A stretch of DNA of 64,000 nucleotides from Lamellibrachia satsuma (taxonomy: Eukaryota; Annelida; Polychaeta; Sabellida; Siboglinidae). Position numbers and translations under genes: made by a program. Positions 56,301-64,000 of the stretch are shown in pieces; within the stretch, counting starts at the first letter, position 1, and the number at the start of each line of letters is the position of its first letter. The notes beneath the pieces were generated by a model. The model did not search any database. It was not told the DNA's origin and saw nothing but the letters and a program-made list of their open reading frames with translations. The stretch spans positions 4,937,001-5,001,000 of the forward strand of contig BSQZ01000037.1 of assembly GCA_033239005.1 (NCBI GenBank), written 5' to 3'.

Positions 56301-58928
56301 TCCTGTATGAACCCAGTAGATGGCACCACCAGGAATGTATCCAGGTACCCGGAAGAGGTTCAGATGGTTGTTTTAGGTTAGCACCAACAGGGGTAGAGAC
56401 TACGGTGGTTCTTTGACATTGTGTATCTTTCTGTGAATAACAAAATAATAAATAAATAATAATACTAAATAACTAAATAACCCCCGTCAGCAATTGTTGG
56501 TCTACAATTTGAACAGGAACAGCTACGTGAGTTGTTCTGTTTCTCTGGCTCACAGTTGATTCGGCTGACTTCAAGGCGGGGGTGAAGTCACTTGCTACCC
56601 TTCTACAGATTCCAACGCATCCAGACCATCTACAACTGCTCAAGGTAGAGTCAGCGACGTGATGAGATTGATCATTTTATAATAATAATAAATTATAATA
56701 AGAACTACCGTGTATAACTTGGCATATCTCCGGAGCCCTTTCATGCAGTAAAAGATAGTAAATATGTAAAATTGGTATAATATTACACTTATATAATTAA
56801 AGTAATTAATGATAGATAACTTAAAACAGACATTATAATTACATCTTAGTAGTCATATGCAAGGTTATAAGGGTTTGTGTAGTTTTGTACCTGTTGCTTT
56901 GGTACAGTGTAGTATTGGCCAAATGTTTTAGAAGTGCATACTGTGGTCCATTGTTGGCATAAAATGAACAAATTATTGATATGACTGTTGCTACTTTCTA
57001 CAAAAGTCACAATCACCGGTGGAAGGTCTCTGAACGTACTCTGTGTAATAGTTTTTTTTCATTTTACCAGACAATTTCTCTCGTGGTCAGAGAAAGACTT
57101 TCAGAAGATGCGATGAAGAAAACAAAGCAAGCTGCTCAGGAAAAAGCACAAGCACGGGAAAAAGTGGTAGGCCAGCATTTTAGGAAAAATTTTAGGCAAT
57201 TGGATCATTACAAGGTGTCCTACTGCTTATCCTGATTAAGTTTAAGCATTGGATAACCAAGTTATATGAGACGAGTTTAGTTTCAAGACCTATAGATGGC
57301 AGTTTAATTACCTTGATTATGTAGTCAGAATTTTGCAGTAAAATAACCAGTTTTTTACTATTATAAATCAGTGACTGTACCGGTTGCTTTTGATTTATTT
57401 GAAAAACTTTGTAATGATTCTGAGCTGAACAGTTATTTATGAAGATCTCGAATCGTCAGTTTCCAAAACACAATGAAAGCTTGTTCTTGTTACACTTGGC
57501 ACGATGCAAATGAATTCCTTTCACTTGTAATAACAAACTGTTTTAATTCAATGTGGGGATAGTCGAAGGTGGTTTGCAAAGTTAGAACGTGTTCGATTTA
57601 GTAAACAGCCAAATGTGAGGTAATTTATTTTAACAGTTAAAAATAAATTATTGTAGATAGAAATTAATGCTTCAGTTTTCCGATTCTTGCATCTGGGCAA
57701 CATTTTGAATTGACCAGTGAGAAAAAGGAATTCCATCAGTAAGGAGAGGGTGGTCAACATGAGATATATAACATATCATTGTGTCTGGGTTTCAGGCCTC
57801 CATGGTGAGCATCCCACTAAGTGAAGTGGAGCTTGGCTTCAAGACAGACGGTAAGACAGGTGTGAAGGCAAATCACACTACTCACCCGACTTATCCAGGT
57901 GTTCAGGTTTACCTAAGGCTGGGTCTAGTTATTACACTAAATAAAATCATTTACTTTTCACTTGTCATTTCAATTACGAATATTTTTATCAATTACAATC
58001 ACACCTTTTTAGTTACAGTTACCAACTGTTTGTTCCAAACGTTTATTCAGTATTTGTTTATTATATGGCGTGTGTTTATTATATGGCGTGTGTTTATTAT
58101 ATGGCGTGTGTTGCTGAAATCGTTCATACGATTGATACAAACGTTTATTCAGTATTTGTTTATTATATGGCGTGTTTATTATATGGCGTGTGTGTTGCTG
58201 AATTCGTTCATACGATTGATACAAACGTTTATTCAGTATTTGTTTATTATATGGCGTGTGTGTTGCTGAATTGGTTCATATGATTGATACAAATGGAATG
58301 GACTTGGCATTATGTTAAATCGTGAAAAATACTGTAATCAATTGTAATTGATGTAAGAATCAATTACAAATACAGCATTTGGACTGTAATCAATTACAAT
58401 TGCATAATTGAACCCGACCCTGGGTATAGCTTGTATAGTTTTGTAGCTACCGGTGCTGACCATTTTTGTGTCGGCATAATTTTGTAATAGAAACCCGTTT
58501 ACCAGAGGTCAGATGTATGAAATATATGAAAATACCAGACATTCCAATGAAATCTGCACAGATGAAGTAGTGAATCAAGGTAAAAACCATCCAGGTGTTT
58601 ATTTCCTATTCACGTGGATGTTATAAATGAAAGTATGACACATTGTGCCACGTTTAACAAAAGTTAATTACCGTAAGTGAATTATGGTCCCAATATACCA
58701 AAGTTAAGCAAAACTATGCACAATGAAAAATATGTGAAACAAAACTGAATATGATCTCTTCCCTTTGCTGTAGATGATGGCACGGCCGAAGCAGCGAAGA
58801 TCCTGCGACTGTTGCATATTCACGACCTGAGAGATTTGCAGGACAACGTGAACCAGGCGATCGTTGCTGTTCAACAGATAACAGCAAATCCAAAGACGGA
58901 CACGAAACTAGGAAAAGTTGGCTTCTAG
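44275..58928 (+). CDS. RTRAF: RTRAF (C14orf166/CLE/hCLE) RNA transcription, translation and transport factor, complete
   Basis: Join 44275-44335, 53807-53931, 54337-54436, 55212-55301, 56556-56644, 57071-57166, 57796-57850, 58774-58928: 771 bases, 256 residues. RTRAF is a nuclear and cytoplasmic RNA-binding protein of the tRNA-splicing ligase (RTCB) complex and of RNA transport granules, also linked to RNA polymerase II. Landmarks: MFKRKLTAL, FRNLIVWLEDQKIRHYKIED, DAALDWLLGFAVKLDYGDN, DFKAGVKSLATLLQIPTH, LVVRERLSEDA, ILRLLHIHDLRDLQ and NPKTDTKLGKVG. All eight exons join in phase with GT-AG borders and no stops. The length is close to the roughly 244 residues of vertebrates. The middle region (KKYEGTAGSGDTTEGRSKTT) is the variable linker. 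Intron 1 is about 9.5 kb because of a hAT element, a LINE and a minisatellite. Confidence 0.96.
44336..46352. other. RTRAF intron 1, proximal part, nothing recognised
   Basis: AT-rich. Short frames only, none with family resemblance. Confidence 0.5.
47084..47910 (+). pseudogene. P2RX7_C-like (P2X7 C-terminal-type) domain gene, one frameshift
   Basis: Exon 1 (47084-47330) starts MTETEFDDTSVDSESFNDDN, acidic, and after a 1-bp loss near 47240 reads FQPVVLDVNVLQTAYFNYRQ, QYGPLNLADNE. Exon 2 (47748-47910) joins in phase (GA|A): QFRYVGYRQLAMWCWGWLGK, DVRVILPACAVHKLLETFPL, ending GYRDRL. This is the cysteine/tryptophan-rich domain shared with the cytosolic tail of P2X7 receptors; free-standing copies are abundant in invertebrates and often transposon-borne. 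The usual CxC...CC zinc-binding segment between the acidic start and VVLDVN is missing here. It is the only plus-strand gene in the hAT element. Confidence 0.75.
49446..49593. repeat. 37-bp tandem repeat, four copies
   Basis: The unit is GTTGACTCGAGACTGGTTAT followed by TGTACTGGTGGTGGTCT; the first copy has CGATAC in place of CGAGAC. Confidence 0.93.
50072..50476 (-). pseudogene. THAP-domain gene first exon, broken
   Basis: Minus strand, ATG at 50476. MPRICIAGGRSNQTSETVSL, HKFPIKDRKMCALWNRFVRV, then SAHSILCSAHFLRSDFDRSL: a THAP zinc finger in which the second Cys of the usual C-x4-C pair is Arg (GGR instead of GGC). A TAA follows at FDRSL*HQLGFSKKPILNDD and then AVPSVYAS with a basic tail (KPKRRKRKR). 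A good donor GTAAGC follows at 50071. THAP proteins bind DNA; loss of a zinc ligand plus the stop make this copy inactive. No downstream exon was found. Confidence 0.8.
50836..52440 (-). pseudogene. LINE reverse transcriptase, 5'-truncated and broken
   Basis: Reading from 52440 down: VIHKLASRYCFPIIKNKAGD, NNYRPIALATIASKLFESLI; then SMYVTMLDASKAFDKVNHSK (palm motif A Asp); then MYADDLCVFSPSIAGLRKLT (catalytic YADD), DITYDANKSFCMVIDNKPRD; then AQANALARKFHLCN and the RMFxSYCGSMY-like end typical of CR1/L2-like LINEs. Four frames, so at least three frameshifts. The 3' end carries an ATT-repeat tail (50846-50860) and lies about 10 bp beyond the hAT target duplication. The copy at 2320-2515 is of the same family. 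Confidence 0.88.
52441..53202. other. RTRAF intron 1, nothing recognised
   Basis: No gene or element was recognised on either strand. Confidence 0.5.
53203..53640. repeat. 36/42-bp minisatellite, about 11 copies, each with a hairpin
   Basis: The unit is AAGTCTTGCTGTGTGGCAAG then ACAATGCATTATGTAT, with or without an extra AAGTAT. CTTGC...GCAAG is self-complementary, so each unit can form a short stem. Long frames on both strands (for example 53145-53627 minus) come only from the period. Confidence 0.95.
53807..53931 (+). CDS. RTRAF: RTRAF exon 2
   Basis: Acceptor TTTCAG, donor GTACAG. DERQFRNLIVWLEDQKIRHY and KIEDREALRN form the most conserved block of the protein. It joins exon 1 in phase 1. 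Confidence 0.96.
54337..54436 (+). CDS. RTRAF: RTRAF exon 3
   Basis: Acceptor TTGCAG, donor GTGGGT. YNSDICNPVALADRDAALDW and LLGFAVKLDYGDN. Confidence 0.95.
55212..55301 (+). CDS. RTRAF: RTRAF exon 4
   Basis: Acceptor TTGTAG, donor GTGAGT. Encodes the variable linker VKKYEGTAGSGDTTEGRSKT and NPLEGID. Phase 1 at both borders. Confidence 0.88.
55302..56555. other. RTRAF intron 4, no firm feature
   Basis: A minus-strand frame (55269-55523) starts MSSDQQQRWVEILEQPEKDV and becomes Arg-rich. It could be transposon-derived but overlaps RTRAF exon 4 and has no supporting structure. Confidence 0.3.
56556..56644 (+). CDS. RTRAF: RTRAF exon 5
   Basis: Acceptor CACAG, donor GTAGAG. DSADFKAGVKSLATLLQIPT and HPDHLQLLK. 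Confidence 0.95.
57071..57166 (+). CDS. RTRAF: RTRAF exon 6
   Basis: Acceptor ACCAG, donor GTAGGC. TISLVVRERLSEDAMKKTKQ then AAQEKAQAREKV; a lysine/alanine-rich helix. 32 codons, phase 0 at both ends. Confidence 0.94.
57796..57850 (+). CDS. RTRAF: RTRAF exon 7
   Basis: Acceptor TTTCAG, donor GTAAGA. ASMVSIPLSEVELGFKTD, aligned with LPVALDKHILGFDTGD of vertebrates. Confidence 0.92.
57917..58430. mobile_element. Possible non-autonomous element in RTRAF intron 7
   Basis: The right end inverted reads AGGGTCGGGTTCAATTATGC followed by AATTGTAATTGATTAC repeats. The left end AGGCTGGGTCTAGTTATTAC is only loosely similar. Several TCAATTACAA motifs occur at both ends. Boundaries and target duplication are uncertain. 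Confidence 0.35.
58030..58290. repeat. Two-level tandem repeat (19-bp inside about 100-bp units)
   Basis: TGTTTATTATATGGCGTGTG repeats at about 19 bp, nested in three copies of a longer unit with ACAAACGTTTATTCAGTATT and CGTTCATACGATTGATAC. Confidence 0.9.
58774..58928 (+). CDS. RTRAF: RTRAF exon 8 and stop codon
   Basis: Acceptor CTGTAG. DDGTAEAAKILRLLHIHDLR, DLQDNVNQAIVAVQQITANP and KTDTKLGKVGF, then TAG. The end of the protein matches the family to the last residues. Confidence 0.96.
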
Positions 58929-59403
58929 AAATTAGGACAATTGCATTCACCCATTTCCTGTTTCATTGGGCAAACCGCCTGTTTGTTTGGCTATGTCTGT
59001 GAACGCCTGTAAATATATTTATTGCTGGAGAACAATATATGGAGATCCACTCAAGACATTTCTTTGCTTTTGTTTCCTCGAATCTTTGAATCACAAATTT
59101 GATGAACCTCCTCAGTACAATTTTCACTGCGTTCACCATTTTCATTCCTGTTAAATGTCCTTGGCACATCAAACTGCCAGTGCAGGTCGTGTTTCCTGTT
59201 CGTGCTTTTTGTGTAGGCTGCATTCATTTATTTTTACTTATATGGACAAACATATAACCTAATTGGTGAGCCAATGAGAAACTTGAAGTGCGTAGATTGT
59301 TGTCAACTGCTGTAGCACCTAGAGTCTTTATTTACTTCACATTCTTTGTATAGATACTGCCAAACCTTCATAGCTTAGTTGGATTTTCACCTGTTGTACC
59401 GTA

Positions 59404-59409
59404 AATAAA
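59404..59409 (+). terminator. Candidate polyadenylation signal of RTRAF
   Basis: AATAAA about 475 bp after the stop codon, followed by a T-rich stretch (GTTTAGTTATAACTTTGTTG). Others cannot be excluded. Confidence 0.4.
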
Positions 59410-60734
59410 AATGTTTAGTTATAACTTTGTTGCTTATTTGGTGACGCTTCTAACGTTTCTTATGAGAATCTTTTGCTGTAAGTTTAACCACACAGAAACA
59501 GCTCTGTACTTGGTGTGTTTAAACAGCCAGATGCCCACATTGTCTATGCAGCTGTCTGATAGGTATTTCTAATTTGCTGCTATACCTGCCTCGCCAAGCA
59601 GCCAGCTTTTTGTGATCATCTGTATTATAAATATCTGTGAAGAAAAAAACAAGTATTGATATGATCCTGTAATTATATCTCCGTAGTACATTTTGAACCT
59701 GATGAATTAAATAAAATTCTGTTTCCTGCAAATATGTTTGGGGACAGATTTTCTCCTGTTTGCGAAAAACTGCCTTCTTTTTTGGACGTTGTTCACCACT
59801 GGCAAAACATCCATTGTCAATGTCGATGATGCTCATTTTAACATCGACGACAACATACACGAAGCCGTAAACTTGGGAAGTTGGTGGCTTCCTTCATAAG
59901 CGACTACAATTATGTTTTAATAACAGTTAAGTTGTGCTTATGCATATATAATTTATCAAAACCTACAACTCAAAATAACTAGAATTGACACTGGATTTGA
60001 GGTACATTTGCGTTCGTCAGAAACAGATTCGCCACCTAGTGAGGTAGCCAGTACTTAATTGATGTTCACTAACAACAAGCGTTGCTGTCTCCCTCGCATG
60101 GACACACGCTTTTCACATCATATTTAAAACGAAACAAAATACGTGGTTTGGGCCTATGCACCTATTAGATTTACTAAAGCATAACCACAATCAAGAATAT
60201 CAAATCAGTGGTTGACTAGGAAAACCTTGTTGAACATGCAGCATCTTAATGGCATGGACCGCACCAAACTGTTAGATAAACCCACGTCACGCCACGTGCG
60301 TGTAGCCTGGCAATATTCGCCCACCAAATGATAATCTATTTGTAAGCACCTAGTCCTATTCTTGCCAATATGATGTGGCCATGCTGTTTGCGTCTCAACT
60401 TATGCAACATATTTTGGCCTTTTCGTTCTTTAGCAATTTCTGTCACCCCATATTGCCACAGTTCACTCAGCCGTAAATGAGTACCTGGCTGCAGACAGAC
60501 ATGTTGATATGTATACGAATGGTCTTCGCGCAGTAAGTGCGGCGTGACTGAATGTTTCCCAGAGAAGTCGAGATGGTATTGGTATGAACAGGTCTGCCAG
60601 GGGGTGAAGTGTAAAGTGCCTCATCCCGTTCTGACGTAGCAGCTCACTTGATTGAGAGTTTGCTTTGTTTCCGACGGCCTTTCGGTTGAAGGTACTTAAT
60701 GCGTCTCATCGGAAGTATATTTCTTAGAACTGCC
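59410..60734. other. Downstream of RTRAF, one unassigned minus-strand frame
   Basis: A minus-strand frame (59519-59860, 113 codons) reads MSIIDIDNGCFASGEQRPKK, KAVFRKQEKICPQTYLQETE. Its composition looks protein-like, but I recognise no family and see no clear splice context. The rest holds nothing recognised. Confidence 0.3.
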
Positions 60735-61223
60735 AGTAGGGGAGACCGGGGCTAATTGTTACAATTTTCAATTAAAGTAACTTTTTTGTGAAACGTATGT
60801 TAGATGCATTATTTCTGTCAACCTATACATAAAATGTATTATTCACATTAGTAAAATGCATCATACCAATGGTATTCCGTCGTATAGATATGATATGTGA
60901 AGTGGACTGTAACAACTACCCCCGTAAGCGGGTTTCATTTCAGTTTAATTTATACTTGGCATAATACTATATTATGCTATCTAGTAGACATGTTTCAAGT
61001 TTCATTCACGAAGCATGAAAAGTGGCTGCTTGAAATTATAAATATTATATGGGCATGGGCATACAACAAACAGTTTTAGGTGGTTAAAAAGTCGTTGTTG
61101 TCCACACCTCGTTAATTCCGTCTTCTCATCTCCCGATGTTTGGACTGTCGATGGTGTGGTCCATATGTGCGCTATGTTTTCGAAAAATGCCACTTTATTC
61201 AACTAGCCCCGGTCTCACCTAGT
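60735..61223. mobile_element. MITE with GAGACCGGGGCTA ends, about 0.49 kb
   Basis: The left end AGTAGGGGAGACCGGGGCTA and the right end inverted ACTAGGTGAGACCGGGGCTA match at 18 of 20. No coding capacity. It abuts the next element directly at about 61220. Confidence 0.75.
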
Positions 61224-61755
61224 CAGGGCGGTTAGGTCACCTTTGTCCATCATTGTTACTTGGCGGACATAACCAAAATTTTTATGTGGCTTCCTAGGGT
61301 CATACTTATTGATTTTAGAAGGGGAAAAAATTGCTTTTTCGTGAAAGTTGTGTTACCGTAAGAATTGTTTTTAGCATTATTTTGCACAGGAATTCCAGGA
61401 ATGCTTGCGCTTCGTTTGGTGTATAACATGTCATTGTTGATTGAGTTTTGACAACTTTACGATGGATCGAATTCTAGTGAAAATGGGAATTGAAAAAAAT
61501 TTCCCACACGTCAGTTGCGATGTGCCCTGTCGATTTCCGAGTCCCGATTTGTACCACCGGACATAGCTTCAAATGGGCGCCAAGCAAAAACTAATACAGG
61601 TATTTTGATTATGTTTGTCCTTAGATGCAGTTAATATAACAGTATTCACGTGTTTAAACGTTTCAGCAATGCACGGTGGAGAAATAATCACTATTTATTG
61701 GTTATGCTTGCACATTTCTAACATCATACGCCACATAATATGGATTGAAGTATAT

Positions 61756-62096
<341 letters not shown>

Positions 62097-62659
62097 TGAA
62101 TATGTATGTCAGGGGCGTAGCTGGGCATAAATCTAAAAGGGAGTATCGTTGTCCATTTTAAAGCAAACTAATCAGTTTTAATCTGGCGCATTTTGAAATA
62201 ATAATAAAACTTAAAAAATAATGCTCCTCCTGTCATGGAGAAAAACACGACCCACCCACTCGACACTCAGCCCTGGTAAAAGGTGGATGTGAACCTTCAG
62301 TAGATCAATACATGCGTAACAAAAATAAGTTTTAATGTGCTAGGATTTTGCAATTTATTAAGACTGTTTACATGCTCCAATGAACCGTTTACTCTGTATT
62401 TGCACAGTTAATTATGACAGCTAATGAAGCATTATTGCAATACATGTACATGTACTAAAATATCATTCAACATCATTGGAAAACTTGTACTATGAGGACC
62501 ATAAACAATTATGTGCTAAACTTTAATCCTGATAATTATATTACTAGACAAACGCAAACCCTTTGCAACAATAACAACAATTTTAATCATAATGTAGGCA
62601 ACGACAGTGGTTCAGTAATAAGTGTTTACGAATGCATCATATTTACAGAAAGGGTTCAA

Positions 62660-62948
62660 CGGCTACCCTCTCCTTCGTTTGGGCGGAATGTTAGCGCTAC
62701 CCGACTGAACTGTTGGATGATGCGTTCTACATCCAACGTCTTGTCCTTCTGGACATGCGTAAAAGCCAATCCCGACAAGCACTCAGTTGCCACCGGTGGT
62801 GTCGCTTGGCACTAAATGACCGCTTTGTTGTGGCCGTCGAGGCAGACATCGCCAGTAGTGTCACGACTGCTGTATACATGTCATAGGGTACAGGACATGA
62901 TTGATTACATCGAGTGTGTTGGGTCTCTCGATCAGCGGCATTGACCAT
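62660..62948 (-). pseudogene. hAT transposase C-terminal dimerisation fragment
   Basis: Reads DMYTAVVTLLAMSASTATTK and RSFSAKRHHRW, then after a shift VERIIQQFSRVAL. The TLLxxxxSTATxERSFS block is the hallmark of the hAT C-terminal dimerisation domain. Nothing of the catalytic region is left. Confidence 0.65.
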
Positions 62949-63864
62949 CTCCCTTCTCTTTCGTTTTGTAGCTGACGCAGATCACCTGGCATGTCGTCTT
63001 GGAACACCCCGTTCAGCTGGACAATCTAGCGTCAGGTTCACCCGCTGTCGTGGTGTGAGGTAATAGGTCACATAGTGATTCATCAATATGATCACATTGA
63101 TATGCTGGCTTTCCTTGCCTCAGTAGCAGCCCCATATCAGTGACGTAGCTTGTATTGTCATACTATTATGTAACACCACAACTTATGTGCATACGTTTTA
63201 AATATTCACTTCTCTATATATGACTTAGAAGGTTCTACTACCATTTAAATAATGCATGCATATTCACCATATATGTAAACTGCAATTCATATTCACGTGG
63301 TGCTGAAAATGGTGTATGGAGTCATATATACTAGCATAACCAATATTTGGTGATTTTCCCAATGTGTATTATTGAAATTATTAAACACATGAATCCAATA
63401 GATTGTTATCTTAGCTGCATCTAAGGACATACATAAATAGCTTTATGGGTGTTTGTTTGGCACTCATGCAAAGATACGCCCGGTGGTAAAAATCGGGACC
63501 GAAAACGCCCGCGCGCATCAGAAATTTGTACAGAACTCCGATATTCATTAAAATTCGATCGATCGTACACTTGTCAAAAATCAACCTACTATGACATGTT
63601 ATATATTAAAAGATGCTTAAACATTCATGCTGCAAAATAATGCTAATAATGCTAAAAACATACAAAATAATGTTACAAACAATTGTTATAATAACACAAC
63701 TTTAATGGAAAAACCTGGGGGTTACATTGGGGGGGGTCGGTCGGAAAATATTTATTTGGCGGTGCTCCCCTTCTAGAATCAACATGTATGACTCCAAGAA
63801 GCCACATGAAAATTTTGGTGCTTTTGTCCACCAAGTAATTATTGTTTCGCTAACCGCCCTGACT

Positions 63865-64000
63865 ACAGGCGCTTATTAGTCGCCCAATAGACATGTCAGC
63901 CCCCAGGAAAACAGAGATTCGACCGGAATCTCTCACTTTTAGAACATATTCCGAGAAAACTACTAGCGAGACATTCTTGATTGTAGTTGCAAATGGTTAG
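63865..64000. other. No recognised feature
   Basis: Window end; no gene or repeat identified. Confidence 0.4.

Noticed and set aside
62102..62275. Separate hAT MITE starting CAGGGGCGTAGCTGGG and ending near AGCCCTG
   Set aside because: The start is typical of such elements, but the right end matches only over a few bases and no target duplication flanks the pair.

Overview
This is a gene-poor, repeat-saturated piece of an animal nuclear genome, most likely a marine invertebrate. I cannot name the species. The clues are spliced eukaryotic genes with GT-AG introns, two conserved animal housekeeping genes, and a very diverse transposon load: hAT, P-element/THAP9-like, MULE and Mutator-like, piggyBac, DUF7869-type, Penelope and CR1/L2-like LINEs. 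There is no bacterial-type gene organisation.

Host genes. Two real genes can be assembled from small exons. (1) TBCB (tubulin-folding cofactor B) lies on the minus strand: exon 1 at 39756-39875, exon 2 at 1848-1991, exon 3 at 426-519, and the CAP-Gly part runs off the left edge. Its first intron is about 37.8 kb and holds most of the mobile DNA in the window. (2) RTRAF (C14orf166/CLE) lies on the plus strand in eight exons from 44275 to 58928, is uninterrupted, and encodes about 256 aa. Its first intron is about 9.5 kb. The two genes are head to head. Most of the 4.4 kb between their start codons is a 3.2 kb DNA transposon (about 40915-44142).

Layout. 1-376: 76-bp tandem repeat. 426-2000: TBCB exons 3 and 2 and a MITE. 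2787-8518: broken P-element/THAP9-like transposase gene whose first intron took in a MITE (2984-3617) and a 2.4 kb hAT element (3643-6053, perfect 8-bp target duplication). 8580-9760: Penelope-like remnant. 9864-11670: broken DUF7869-type gene. 11863-12350: piggyBac C-terminal remnant. 12840-26790: large complex satellite of 180-bp monomers mixed with amplified pieces of a Mutator-like transposase, two copies of a LINE endonuclease fragment carrying a 2A-like peptide, and a piggyBac fragment. 26885-27530: Mutator-like transposase fragment. 28320-29968: 33-bp minisatellite of about 50 copies joined to a MULE C-terminal fragment. 30945-31640: MULE fragment. 32037-33497: intact FLYWCH-MULE ORF (486 aa). 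34370-35605: MULE exon split by a 1.0 kb hAT derivative with a perfect 8-bp target duplication. 36996-39607: nested non-autonomous elements. 40915-44142: transposon carrying a PHD-like/proline-rich gene. 46353-50818: hAT-type element carrying P2RX7_C-like and THAP-like genes. 50836-52440: LINE reverse transcriptase, minus strand. 53203-53640: minisatellite. 57917-58430: repeat-rich element in an RTRAF intron. 60735-63864: a MITE abutting a degenerate hAT with long inverted ends.

How the parts relate. Only TBCB and RTRAF look like working host genes; both are expected to be constitutive (tubulin folding; RNA ligase/RNA transport complexes). Nearly everything else is mobile-element debris in their introns or the shared promoter region. 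The only intact transposase ORF is the 486-aa FLYWCH-MULE. All calls come from reading the sequence and from remembered family motifs; no database search was run.
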